Source of the DNA: a bacterium D16-56
GTDB taxonomy: Bacteria; Bacillota; Clostridia; Lachnospirales; Lachnospiraceae
Reading direction: 5' to 3'
Assembly (NCBI GenBank): GCA_003611875.1
Contig: RAYY01000003.1
Span: 1-64,000 of the forward strand
DNA: 64,000 bases
The first letter of the stretch is position 1. Every line of letters begins with the position of its first letter. A program made the position numbers and the translations under genes. Positions 25,894 to 34,463 of this stretch are shown here, in pieces. The notes below the pieces were generated by a model. It saw only the letters and a list, made by a program, of their open reading frames with translations. It was not told the DNA's origin and made no database searches.

Positions 25894-25953
25894 TATGCTC
25901 CTTGAGCATACACAAGGCTGCCTCACCTATACCGTGCGGCAGCCTTGTGTTTT
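25894..25953 (+). terminator. Terminator of the L,D-transpeptidase gene
   Basis: CACAAGGCTGCC (25911-25922) pairs with GGCAGCCTTGTG (25938-25949) and is followed by TTTT. A smaller hairpin TATGCTC/GAGCATA precedes it. Confidence 0.88.
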
Positions 25954-25968
25954 AGATATTGCTTGTCT

Positions 25969-26047
25969 TTTTCTCCGAAAATGCCCTCAAAAATCAGTTA
26001 CATAGCCCGCTATGCGCCTGAGCTTTGAGGGCGCTCTCGAAGAAAAA
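25969..26047. other. Imperfect inverted-repeat element with inner CATAGC/GCTATG stem
   Basis: TGCCCTCAAA (25982-25991) pairs with TTTGAGGGCG (26024-26033), extended outward by TTTTTC/GAAAAA, and the middle holds a perfect stem CATAGC-CC-GCTATG (26001-26014). It lies between the convergent transpeptidase and GT39-like genes. It could terminate the minus-strand operon or be a dispersed intergenic repeat. Confidence 0.5.
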
Positions 26048-26084
26048 TCCTTCACACTATTAACAGTTATTTCTGGACGGCTCC

Positions 26085-27713
26085 TTATTCCAGCAGATAA
26101 GTTTCCGAAAGCTCGTGAGAATAGAGCCTGCGGTTTCTTTTAAAGCCTCCCTTCTCCTGAAGCCGTTTTATCACAGCCTCTCCGTCATACCCGCTGCTCC
26201 AAAATTCATTTGTATCCACATACACAATAATTCCCTTTTCCCAGTCCCTCCCCTCCCGGATTTCCCCGACCCGGTCAATCTGTTCCTCCGGCATCACATA
26301 AACGCCATGAAAGCCAGAAAGCTCGATCAGATCCTGCGTCAAGGGAGCATTTTCGTAATTGTCAATATAAACACAATCAAGATCCCCATATCTGGCGGCC
26401 AAATCCGTCCGCTCCTCATTTTCCGGATACAGATACTGTACATGTCCCTGCAAATATCCCATTCCATAAAGGACTGTCAGAAACACTGCTGCTCCGATAT
26501 ACAATCTTTGGGCTGCTTTTCCTGTTCCCATACACCAGCCAGTCAGACGTATCCCCCACCATACTGCCAGGATCGTCATCAGGGGATAGAGATTGTAGAT
26601 ATACCGTGCTCCTGGCACCACTGCTGCCCAGGACACTGCCAAAAAAGAAAAGCAGAAGGCCAATGTCAGAATCACTGCCGCCTTATCCTCCGGCGCCAAA
26701 GCTGCTGCCTTTCTCTTTGTCTTCCTGGTCTTATCTCCATATCCTTTTTTCAGCCTCGCCCACACACAGTATACAGCAGCAGCCACCGTCAAAACAGCCG
26801 TCTCTCGAATCCTTCCCCCCAAAAAGTCCATGTTGATACTGGAAATATAGGAGATCAGGTTTGTTGCCAGCATACCTCCGGCAGCAAGGTTGCTTCTTGT
26901 CTTTTCCGCCACAAACTCATCCTGTCGGGTAAGCTGATGAATGCAGGCCGGGAAAACACCGATCATTGCCCCCACAGCTCCAAAAAGGCAGACAGAATAA
27001 ATTGCCGCTTCCTTCCATTTCTTCTGCGCCAGCTTCCACAGCACATAAAATCCCGAAAGAAAAAAGGCCAGGAATACAAAATAATATTGGGTCAAAAGAC
27101 CAAGAAAAGTCGCCAGACAGATCCCTGCCAGAAATCGGGCCTTTTGTCCGTCCCGAATCATTCTCACATGAAGATAAATGCTGACGCTTGTGAGGAAGGT
27201 GGACAGCATATACATCCGAATATAGATTCCGGTACTGATCCCTCCGGCAGAAAGGCCCCAAAGCATCATAGCCGCTGCTGCTGCCCGCCGATTTTTCATA
27301 AGAAGGTCTGCTGTCAAAAATATCATTGCCAGACAGCCTCCATAAAATATCAGATTGAGAATCATTCCCTGCCAGGTTCCATAGGTATCTGGAGTAAAGG
27401 AGCAGACCGTATGCAAAAGCGCATAAAAAAGCGGCGGATGTACATCCTGTGCCTGGTTGTACCAAACCGAACCATAGGAAAATCCCTGCCCTGGCTGGAC
27501 GGTCATATATTCCATCAGCTCTCTGCCATCCACCCAACGCCCAAAAACATCCTTGGATACCACAAATGGCTCATAATAGCTGTTGGACAATCCCCAGGAA
27601 TAGATTTCATCAATAAAATATCCCTTTTTCTGGGTCGTAAACAGCAAGAGCACGAAAATCTGCAGAACAATCAGGAGAGCCAGCCGCTGCCGCCAGTCTT
27701 TCAGATATCTCAC
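26085..27713 (-). CDS. GT39/ArnT-like membrane glycosyltransferase
   Basis: A 542-residue protein with a basic N-terminus, about 11 membrane segments and a soluble C-terminal domain of roughly 120 residues. The first outside loop has the acidic motif YFIDEIYSWGL, as in GT-C enzymes that use polyprenyl-phosphate sugars. It starts with a GTG that overlaps the stop of the upstream PLP gene (GTGA) and has an excellent GAAGGAGG site. It may transfer a sugar delivered by the DPM1-like enzyme (18635-19330). Specific donor and acceptor are unknown. Confidence 0.8.
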   Translation of the reverse strand: MRYLKDWRQRLALLIVLQIFVLLLFTTQKKGYFIDEIYSWGLSNSYYEPFVVSKDVFGRWVDGRELMEYMTVQPGQGFSYGSVWYNQAQDVHPPLFYALLHTVCSFTPDTYGTWQGMILNLIFYGGCLAMIFLTADLLMKNRRAAAAAMMLWGLSAGGISTGIYIRMYMLSTFLTSVSIYLHVRMIRDGQKARFLAGICLATFLGLLTQYYFVFLAFFLSGFYVLWKLAQKKWKEAAIYSVCLFGAVGAMIGVFPACIHQLTRQDEFVAEKTRSNLAAGGMLATNLISYISSINMDFLGGRIRETAVLTVAAAVYCVWARLKKGYGDKTRKTKRKAAALAPEDKAAVILTLAFCFSFLAVSWAAVVPGARYIYNLYPLMTILAVWWGIRLTGWCMGTGKAAQRLYIGAAVFLTVLYGMGYLQGHVQYLYPENEERTDLAARYGDLDCVYIDNYENAPLTQDLIELSGFHGVYVMPEEQIDRVGEIREGRDWEKGIIVYVDTNEFWSSGYDGEAVIKRLQEKGGFKRNRRLYSHELSETYLLE

Positions 27714-28654
27714 TGCCGCACCTCCTTCACTTTGCTATTCAAATAATCAAAATAAAGGGGAAGCCCTCCTGTATGAAGGAAAAGGACATGCTCCATGCCT
27801 TCTCCCTGCTTCTTCAGCCACCTTAGCATTCCTGTATATGCCTTCCCCGTATAGATGGGATCCAAGGCAATTCCATTGTCCTCCATCATCTGCCGGATCC
27901 CGGCTTCAATCTCCTCATCATATTTTCCATATCCGCCGCATCGATATTCGGTTTCAAAACAGATATCCTCCCTGCCCTCTCCGGCATATCGGCGAACGCC
28001 TGCCACTCCTGATTCCAGGTCCCGTGCCACGGAAATGCCTATGATTTTCTCCCTGCCGCCATTTTCCCATTTTCCCGCAAGAAGCCCTCCTTGCGTCATT
28101 CCGGTACCGCTGGCAAGAAAGATTGCGTCAAAGCTTATCTGATTCTGCTCCTGCCAATCCAATATTTCCCGGTATGCTTTTCGATAGGCGGTTCTGGCCG
28201 CAGCCTCATTTCCCTTGCCGTACATATTTCCATAAATATAATAGGGATGAAACCCTTGCTCCCTTAAGCTCTGCAGGGTATGACTTACTGTATCCGCCAC
28301 CTTCTCCTTACTGCACGGCATCCTTTCTATCCCCATTTGGCTGATCATGGCAGCATTAAATCCGTCCCTTTCTCCTTTCTCCTCAGAGGAAAGAATCCGA
28401 CAGGGAATGTTTTGGCTCCTGCAAAGAGCAGATACTACCCGGTTCAAATTGGAGCTTCGGCTTCCGTAGGACACCATAAAGTCAGCTCCCAGCTTCTCCA
28501 TGTCCTCTAAAAATGCCGCCCCGATCCGACACTTGTTTCCTCCAAAGCAAAATCCCAGCAAGTCATCCCTCTTTATGAACAGCTTCTGTCCGCCTGAAAG
28601 CTTCCCCAGATACTGAATGGGCGTGGGCTCCAAAAATCTTTTTATTGTTTTCAT
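27710..28654 (-). CDS. PLP-dependent D-cysteine desulfhydrase / ACC-deaminase family protein
   Basis: A 314-residue fold-type II PLP enzyme. FIKRDDLLGFCFGGNKCR carries the PLP lysine in GGNK, and SYGSRSSNLNRVVSALC and FLASGTGMTQGGLLAGK form the cofactor pocket. Relatives deaminate D-cysteine or 1-aminocyclopropane-1-carboxylate, or act on other small amino acids. It is embedded among glycosyltransferases and coupled to the GT39-like gene, which suggests a part in making or recycling an amino-acid substituent of the glycan. That is inference; a stand-alone catabolic role is possible. Confidence 0.8.
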   Translation of the reverse strand: MKTIKRFLEPTPIQYLGKLSGGQKLFIKRDDLLGFCFGGNKCRIGAAFLEDMEKLGADFMVSYGSRSSNLNRVVSALCRSQNIPCRILSSEEKGERDGFNAAMISQMGIERMPCSKEKVADTVSHTLQSLREQGFHPYYIYGNMYGKGNEAAARTAYRKAYREILDWQEQNQISFDAIFLASGTGMTQGGLLAGKWENGGREKIIGISVARDLESGVAGVRRYAGEGREDICFETEYRCGGYGKYDEEIEAGIRQMMEDNGIALDPIYTGKAYTGMLRWLKKQGEGMEHVLFLHTGGLPLYFDYLNSKVKEVRQ

Positions 28655-28661
28655 GGTTCTC

Positions 28662-29540
28662 TTATTTCCTTCTTTCTCCTCCGAAAATCATCCGAAACAC
28701 CCGCACCTCCATGCGGATTCCCCAAAACCACAGTCTTGCCGCCCACTCCTGTAAAGGATTGACAGAAAGATAATGCTTCATATAATAGAGGGTGCTCTGC
28801 TCCCGAATCCGCTGCCTTTCCAGCTCCTGATGAAATGACTTGCCGATAGACACCGAATGATCGTGACGGTAATGTTCTGTCAGAAGCAGAACTGTCCGAT
28901 ACCCCAAAGCCTTCATCCGGTCAGCCAGCACCATCTCCTCCTGATACAGAAAAATCCCCTCATCATACCCGCCGCACTCTGCAAATGCCTTTCCGTCCAC
29001 CATCAGCATAGACCCATGAACCACATCCACATAGACAGCCTTCTTTCCCTCCAGTTTTTCCTTGGGATAAGAAAGAGCACGGCCAAACAACCGTCTGCTG
29101 ACAGGTCCCATCCATAAAAGCTGCCCCAAAAACCCATGGCTTCTCCAGCCATTGAGAGAGCTGCCATAATTTCGATCCTCCATGGCGGCCGCCGCTACCC
29201 CCACATGAGGATGTCCGGAAAAAATCCGCGCCAATTTCAAGATACAGGATTCCGTAAAAAACACATCCGGATTGGCAATCACCACATGAGTAGCTTTGTT
29301 TTTCTCCATGGCAAAGCGGACTCCCAGATTGTTTCCTGCCCCATAGCCCTGATTGCTGCCTGCGCGGATCAGATCCGTCTTCCCGCCTTCCAGGCGCTTT
29401 AAACGCTGCCAGGAATCATCGGTAGAAGCATTGTCTACCACCACGATCCTGTCCAGGCAGCCATAATTTTCAATCCCTCTTACCAGCTTTTCCACTGTTT
29501 CGGCATCATTATAGTTTAATACCACACAATTGATCTTCAT
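28662..29540 (-). CDS. GT2 glycosyltransferase, rhamnosyltransferase-like
   Basis: About 292 residues. Motifs VVLNYNDAETVEKL, VVVDNASTDDSW, GYGAGNNLGVRFA, VIANPDVFF and GSMLMVDGKAF with YQEEMVLADR are those of the WbbL-type rhamnosyltransferase branch. The ATG at 29540 sits six bases past AAAGGAAGG; another ATG at 29546 overlaps the upstream stop but lies on top of the ribosome site. It acts in the cytoplasm on a lipid-linked glycan. Confidence 0.85.
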   Translation of the reverse strand: MKINCVVLNYNDAETVEKLVRGIENYGCLDRIVVVDNASTDDSWQRLKRLEGGKTDLIRAGSNQGYGAGNNLGVRFAMEKNKATHVVIANPDVFFTESCILKLARIFSGHPHVGVAAAAMEDRNYGSSLNGWRSHGFLGQLLWMGPVSRRLFGRALSYPKEKLEGKKAVYVDVVHGSMLMVDGKAFAECGGYDEGIFLYQEEMVLADRMKALGYRTVLLLTEHYRHDHSVSIGKSFHQELERQRIREQSTLYYMKHYLSVNPLQEWAARLWFWGIRMEVRVFRMIFGGERRK

Positions 29541-29542
29541 GG

Positions 29543-31738
29543 TCATCCTTCCTTTGGAATCGTCACGCACTGGGCCATGGTCTGAATCCAGGAGCTTTTA
29601 TAAAAACGGTTTCTCACAATACTCACAAGCCTTCCTGCCGGCGTCCTGTCCGGCAGCCTGATAAACGCCTTGAGAACCTGTTTCTGAGGCTCTGTCAGCC
29701 TTTTTCCGAACATTTTTCCAAATGCCCTGGCCTGACCGAACATCTGACAATAATTTTCTCTGACCTGCTCTCCCCTGGCGCTGCGTTCCTTCAGATCCTC
29801 CAGGCTTCCTGTCTTCCTTGCGCCTAACACATTGTGTCCATGCTGGCGATACAAGGAAAGAGGTTCTTTCACACAGGATATCTCCCCAAAGCAGGAAGCA
29901 CAAAGCCCGATCCACCAGTCATGCATAAAACATGCCTTTGGAACCCTTCCTGCCATCTCTGCCAAGGTTCGGTTCATCATCATGGCGCCCCCGGTTACGG
30001 GATTTTCCACCAGAATCTCTGAAAAAGAAAGCCGGTCCGGATTGGAATGGCCATACTGAAAAAAGCTGGGGCTGACCAGCCTTAGCCTGTCATCCACCAC
30101 CTGCATATCCGAAAACACCAGGGTCGGGCAATCCGGCTTTTCCATCTCTTTCATCCTCCTGAGAAGTCTCTCCGCCTTGTAAGGAAGCCATTTATCATCC
30201 TGATCACATAGCATCACATAATCTGCGTCTGCCTGGGACATAAGCCAGAAAAAATTCATGGCAGACTTTGGGATTTGTTTTTTTCTGTCCTGAAACTGCC
30301 CCTCTTTCACCCGGTGATTTAAAAAAATCCGGTCCGGGTAAATCCTTTTATACCGGTCCAGAATTTCCCTGGTTCCGTCCACAGAACCATCATCCGAAAC
30401 CAGGATCTGAATGCCGGGAACCGTCTGGGCTAAAATGGAGTCCAACTGTTCTTCTATATATGCAGCTCCCTGAAAGGAAGCCAGCAATACCAGGATCCGA
30501 TCCCCGCCCTCACATTTTTGTTCCTTCTGCTCCCCTTTCCCTTTTGCCGCCATATCCTTCTCATCCTTCGCGCCGGCGCCGTTTTCCTGGACTTTTGGCA
30601 TTTTCTGGCCTTGCGGCTTCTTCTGGTCTTTTGGCAGCTCCTGGTCTTTTGGCAGCTCCTGGTCTTTTGGCAGCTCCTGGTCTTTTGGCAGCTCCCGGTC
30701 TTTTGGCAGCTCCCGGCCTTGCGGCAGCTCCTGATCCCAAACTCTGCCGCTTTCATTCGAGGATATTCCTTTCCGCGCCTCGATCACCTTCATTCCCAGC
30801 CCCCTGCTGATCATCCGCCTTATGGGAGGACAGATTACAGTCACATAATCCATCAAATGATAGGCCAGCATATACCCTTCTTTTCCCTTTTCCCTTTCTT
30901 CTCCGGCCCAGGGAGTCAAAGCCAAGGCCTGCTCATAATACTTTCGGTAATGGTTTCGGTTTCCCCTGATCCAGGGTCGTTCATCCCCCATGTAATGAAT
31001 CAAAACCGGACATCGTTTCGCTGCCTTAAAAGCCGCCTTTCCTGCAAGCTCATAGGTTTTGGAATACCGTATCAGCTCTCTGTAAGAAAAATATCGATAA
31101 TTGGTAAAAAAATTATATTTGGGCGGCAGATAAAAGATTTCCCCTTTCAGAGCCCCATTGATGGTATCCTGATCACAGGCAAAAAGGCTCCCCCCTCTGC
31201 CCTTGTAAAAAGCAAGCAGCCTGCCCTCTGCATCCTGCTGCCGCCATCTTTTCAAGTCAATCAGCAAAACTCCGGAATTGACATAGGGATCCTGATCTCC
31301 CAGTCCAATGTCCTGCTTGACCTCCCTGTAAATCGTAGGTTCCATGACAGCCCCCACAAGCTTCCCCTTCAGATCCATTCTCCAAAGCCTTCCAAAAGGC
31401 TGTACAGCCACTGTATCACAGTCCAAATACAATATTCTTCGGATGTTCTCCGGCAAAAGTCTTCCCACAAACAGCCTTCCCATGGCACTGATATCAAATC
31501 CTCGTGTATGCACCCGGAAATCAAAATAATCTCTGATATTATCAAACTCAATCCATTTCATCTCCCTGTCATACCTGTTTGCCACAGATTCCAGCTTCTC
31601 TCTGCTGTCCATTTTAATTCCCATAGAAAGCACATAGACAACAAGCCTTTTCTCTTTTTTATTTTGTTCGAACACAGAAGCCATGGAAGCCGCCATGTGT
31701 TTCACATAATTTTCATTTGAAGCATAGACGATGTTCAT
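29543..31738 (-). CDS. Bifunctional GT8-GT2 glycosyltransferase fusion with repeat linker
   Basis: A 731-residue two-domain enzyme. Residues about 1-280 are a GT8 retaining transferase (MNIVYASNENYVKHMAASM, metal-binding YLDCDTVAV with Asp106 and Asp108, and HYMGDERPW near 255). Residues about 410-731 are a GT2 inverting domain (LLASFQGAAYIEEQLDSIL, VSDDGSVDGTREI, YVMLCDQDDKW). They are joined by a hydrophilic linker with a hexapeptide repeat ELPKDQ (about 337-372). One protein probably adds two successive sugars of different linkage. The start follows CAGGAGG. Confidence 0.85.
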   Translation of the reverse strand: MNIVYASNENYVKHMAASMASVFEQNKKEKRLVVYVLSMGIKMDSREKLESVANRYDREMKWIEFDNIRDYFDFRVHTRGFDISAMGRLFVGRLLPENIRRILYLDCDTVAVQPFGRLWRMDLKGKLVGAVMEPTIYREVKQDIGLGDQDPYVNSGVLLIDLKRWRQQDAEGRLLAFYKGRGGSLFACDQDTINGALKGEIFYLPPKYNFFTNYRYFSYRELIRYSKTYELAGKAAFKAAKRCPVLIHYMGDERPWIRGNRNHYRKYYEQALALTPWAGEEREKGKEGYMLAYHLMDYVTVICPPIRRMISRGLGMKVIEARKGISSNESGRVWDQELPQGRELPKDRELPKDQELPKDQELPKDQELPKDQKKPQGQKMPKVQENGAGAKDEKDMAAKGKGEQKEQKCEGGDRILVLLASFQGAAYIEEQLDSILAQTVPGIQILVSDDGSVDGTREILDRYKRIYPDRIFLNHRVKEGQFQDRKKQIPKSAMNFFWLMSQADADYVMLCDQDDKWLPYKAERLLRRMKEMEKPDCPTLVFSDMQVVDDRLRLVSPSFFQYGHSNPDRLSFSEILVENPVTGGAMMMNRTLAEMAGRVPKACFMHDWWIGLCASCFGEISCVKEPLSLYRQHGHNVLGARKTGSLEDLKERSARGEQVRENYCQMFGQARAFGKMFGKRLTEPQKQVLKAFIRLPDRTPAGRLVSIVRNRFYKSSWIQTMAQCVTIPKEG
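30623..30730 (-). repeat. 18-nt tandem repeat in the GT8-GT2 linker
   Basis: Six in-frame copies of an 18-base unit run head to tail. The four at 30623-30694 are identical, the fifth has one change and the sixth a few. They encode ELPKDQ/ELPKDR. Because the unit is a multiple of three, copy-number change would alter linker length and keep the frame. Confidence 0.9.
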
Positions 31739-31758
31739 GGAAAACCTCCTGGTCTGAT

Positions 31759-32859
31759 CTAAATTCCCTTTTCCTTAATATGTCCAAGGGCAGAAGCAAT
31801 TACCTTATCCATATCATAATATTTATACTCTGCCAGACGCCCTCCAAAGATCACATTCTTCTCCCCGGCAGCCAGTCCGGCATACTGCTTATAAAGATTC
31901 TGATTCTTCTCATCATTTACCGTATAATAAGCTTCCATGCCCTCCTCCCAGGCAGCCGGATACTCACGGGTAATGACTGTCTTTGGCTGTGTCCCAAACT
32001 CAAAATGCTTGTGTTCAATAATCCGTGTATAGGGAGTCTCCCGGTCCGTATAATTAACCACCGCCACCCCCTGATAATTTTCCGTATCCAATATTTCTGT
32101 CTCAAACCGCAGGCTTCTGTACTCCAGCTTTCCAAACTGATACTGGAAATAAGCGTCAATGGCTCCTGTATAGATAATTTTCTCTCCCAGCTTATCGTAA
32201 TAATCCTTATGCTGCAGATAATCAATCCCTGTATGAATGGTACAGTCCTCAAAAAGCTTGTCCATGATCACATTATACCCGCCTATGGGAATCCCCTGAT
32301 ACCGGTCATTAAAATAATTGTTGTCATAGGTAAAGCGCACCGGAAGCCGCTTAATAATAAAAGCAGGCAGCTCCCGGCAGTCCCGTCCCCACTGCTTCTC
32401 CGTGTATCCTTTTACCAGCTTCTCATAAATATCCGTTCCTACCAGGCTGATGGCCTGCTCCTCCAGATTCTTAGGTTCTCCGGTTATGACCCCTTTCTGC
32501 TTTTCGATCATAAGCCTTGCCTCTTCGGGAGTACTGACCCCCCACATTTTACTGAAGGTATTCATATTAAAGGGCATATTAAACATTTCACCCTTATAAT
32601 TGGCCACAGGACTGTTGGTATAACGGTTAAACTCTGCCAGCCCGTTTACATAGTCCCATACCTCCCGGTCGCTGGTATGGAAAATATGAGCCCCATATCG
32701 GTGTACATGGATTCCCTCCATATCCTCACAGTAAACATTGCCCCCGATATGGTCCCGCTTCTCCACCACCAGACACTGCCGCCCTCTTTTCCTGGCCTCA
32801 TACGCCCACACCCCGGCATACAACCCGCTTCCCACTAACACATAATCATATTTCTTCAT
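31759..32859 (-). CDS. glf: UDP-galactopyranose mutase
   Basis: A 366-residue flavoenzyme of normal Glf length. It interconverts UDP-galactopyranose and UDP-galactofuranose in the cytoplasm. The N-terminal FAD site VLVGSGLYAGVWA and VEKRDHIGGNVY are clear, as are the family stretches YTEKQWGRDCRELP, IPIGGYN and the C-terminal FGGRLAEYKYYDMD. Its presence predicts galactofuranose in the surface glycan, perhaps added by the adjacent GT8-GT2 enzyme or a GT2. It lies 20 bases upstream of the fusion gene. Confidence 0.94.
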   Translation of the reverse strand: MKKYDYVLVGSGLYAGVWAYEARKRGRQCLVVEKRDHIGGNVYCEDMEGIHVHRYGAHIFHTSDREVWDYVNGLAEFNRYTNSPVANYKGEMFNMPFNMNTFSKMWGVSTPEEARLMIEKQKGVITGEPKNLEEQAISLVGTDIYEKLVKGYTEKQWGRDCRELPAFIIKRLPVRFTYDNNYFNDRYQGIPIGGYNVIMDKLFEDCTIHTGIDYLQHKDYYDKLGEKIIYTGAIDAYFQYQFGKLEYRSLRFETEILDTENYQGVAVVNYTDRETPYTRIIEHKHFEFGTQPKTVITREYPAAWEEGMEAYYTVNDEKNQNLYKQYAGLAAGEKNVIFGGRLAEYKYYDMDKVIASALGHIKEKGI

Positions 32860-32920
32860 AAAAATATTCCTGCCTTCTCTTTCTTTTCACAGCCTGTTTT
32901 TATAATCACTTCAGCTGCTT

Positions 32921-33208
32921 CTATCTATCAATGTTATTCCCTGTTTCCTGACAGACTGCCCTGACCTCTCCGCTTTTAACCAGCCTTTCCTTCTCCTGCC
33001 TTGTAAGCTTCTTTATTTGATACTCCCTCCGCATTGCCTCCTGCCTGGTAGCAAATTCCTCAAAATACACCAGCTTCACAGGCCGCCTGCCGCGGGTATA
33101 CTTTGCCCCCCGCCCCTCATTGTGGGCCTTCACCCGCTCCTGAAGATGGTTTGTCCATCCACAATACAGACTGCCGTCAGCACACTGCAGAAGATAAGTA
33201 TAATTCAT
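32921..33208 (-). CDS. GIY-YIG domain protein (YhbQ/UPF0213 type)
   Basis: A 95-residue single-domain GIY-YIG protein. YTYLLQCADGSLYCGWT holds the GIY-YIG-like core and RVKAHNEGRGAKYTRGRRP the conserved Arg and His region. Family members are small nucleases or nuclease-like proteins of poorly known role, probably in DNA repair. It has no evident link to the glycan genes on either side. The start follows a GTAGGGG site. The 170 bases upstream hold no gene. Confidence 0.85.
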   Translation of the reverse strand: MNYTYLLQCADGSLYCGWTNHLQERVKAHNEGRGAKYTRGRRPVKLVYFEEFATRQEAMRREYQIKKLTRQEKERLVKSGEVRAVCQETGNNIDR

Positions 33209-33378
33209 CCCCTACATTCCCTCCGTCCCCTTTTTCAGCTGTCCTAAATCCTTATACCTTATATACTAAGGATCTGTTCAAAAATAACCTTTGATATTTG
33301 TATCAGTCTTATCATACACGATTCCTAAAAAGATTACCAGTCATTTAACATCATTCACAAGCATTCCGGCGACAAGGG

Positions 33379-34413
33379 TTACACAAACACCTTCAGCCAC
33401 CCAAACCCTTTCCTTTCCGACATACATGCCATTGCCCATGCAAACAAAACCATGGGAACCAGAACGGACACGGTAATCCCTTTCTTTGTAGCCGGAAGGG
33501 GATTCCACTTAGATGTCCAAACATAGAAATGAAAAAAATACACATGGGACAAATAAACCCACTGGCTCACAGCCCGCAGCCGGGAGTACACCTTACGGTC
33601 TCTCCACCGAACCTCTGAGGCTGCCCCGAAAATACAAAAAGCAGCCGGAGCTGACAGAAACACCATATTGGTATTGCTGCACCGGCGAATCTCCCACAGC
33701 ATCATGACCACAAAAAAAATGCTTCCCGCCAAAGCCGGAAAAAACGGAATCCGCCTGTCTGTCTTTGCAAACCAAAGTCCCAGAGCCACAAAAAAGAATC
33801 CGTAAAATATCCCGTTGCGCATGGTCATAAAGTACCGAACATACACCCTCAAAAGCTCCTGCATTTTCATAGGAAGCTGTTCATTCCAATACCAATTATC
33901 TCCTATACATCCCAGAAAGAACAACCCACCTCCGATGACCAAAAGCTGCCAGATCCTCATCCCCTTCTCATAAGCAGCTCCCACTAAAAAGCAGGCTGCC
34001 AAAAGCGCCGGAAGATACCAGAGCTGTACTGTAGTACTGCAGAAGAAAAAGGATTGTATATATTTCAAAACCGCTGCTCCCACATTCCGCTCCTGTCCAT
34101 GAATCCAATTGTAATAATCAATGGGCAGATAAAGAACAGACCACAGTAAGTATAATCTTAAAATCCGGCCGCAATATTGCAGTACTGCCCTTCGTCCTGC
34201 CTCCGGCTGCTGCCGGTCCACCTTCCTGAAAAGAAAAAATCCGGCGGTGATAAAAAATACCGGCACCGCCAGATTGGAAAGCCAGGCTCCAATAACCAGG
34301 CGCCACTTGCTTTCCTCAGGATAAAAGATCTGAATCATGTGCCGGGCCGCCACCAGCACAGCCAGCACAGCCTTTGTCACATCCAATCCATTATATTGTC
34401 TTTTTTCCACCAT
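33379..34413 (-). CDS. Membrane acyltransferase, acyltransferase-3 family
   Basis: A 344-residue protein with about 10 membrane segments. The first segment carries the typical VAARHMIQIFYP motif with the catalytic-type histidine. Members transfer O-acetyl or other acyl groups onto surface polysaccharides from the cytoplasmic side. It probably decorates the glycan made by the neighbouring operon. The start follows GGGAGTGGG. Confidence 0.82.
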   Translation of the reverse strand: MVEKRQYNGLDVTKAVLAVLVAARHMIQIFYPEESKWRLVIGAWLSNLAVPVFFITAGFFLFRKVDRQQPEAGRRAVLQYCGRILRLYLLWSVLYLPIDYYNWIHGQERNVGAAVLKYIQSFFFCSTTVQLWYLPALLAACFLVGAAYEKGMRIWQLLVIGGGLFFLGCIGDNWYWNEQLPMKMQELLRVYVRYFMTMRNGIFYGFFFVALGLWFAKTDRRIPFFPALAGSIFFVVMMLWEIRRCSNTNMVFLSAPAAFCIFGAASEVRWRDRKVYSRLRAVSQWVYLSHVYFFHFYVWTSKWNPLPATKKGITVSVLVPMVLFAWAMACMSERKGFGWLKVFV

Positions 34414-34463
34414 TTTCCCACTCCCTGCTATTCCTAAAATATAACGGTCCTCTCAGACAAATA

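Noticed and set aside
26115-27746. Open frame of over 500 codons on the plus strand opposite the GT39-like gene
   Set aside because: It is the antisense shadow of a clear membrane glycosyltransferase. Its translation is rich in His, Cys, Gln and Pro without domains, and it lacks a ribosome site.
30623-30730. Possible CRISPR-like array
   Set aside because: The 18-base units are contiguous with no spacers and are in frame inside a coding region, so this is a protein tandem repeat.
30518-31720. Plus-strand frame of 400 codons with LVFWQL-type repeats opposite the GT8-GT2 gene
   Set aside because: The repeats are the complement of the ELPKDQ linker repeat. The minus strand has a strong ribosome site and two recognisable catalytic domains.
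31717-32838. Plus-strand frame of 373 codons opposite glf
   Set aside because: Glf on the minus strand is unmistakable. The plus frame has no start signal or family motif.
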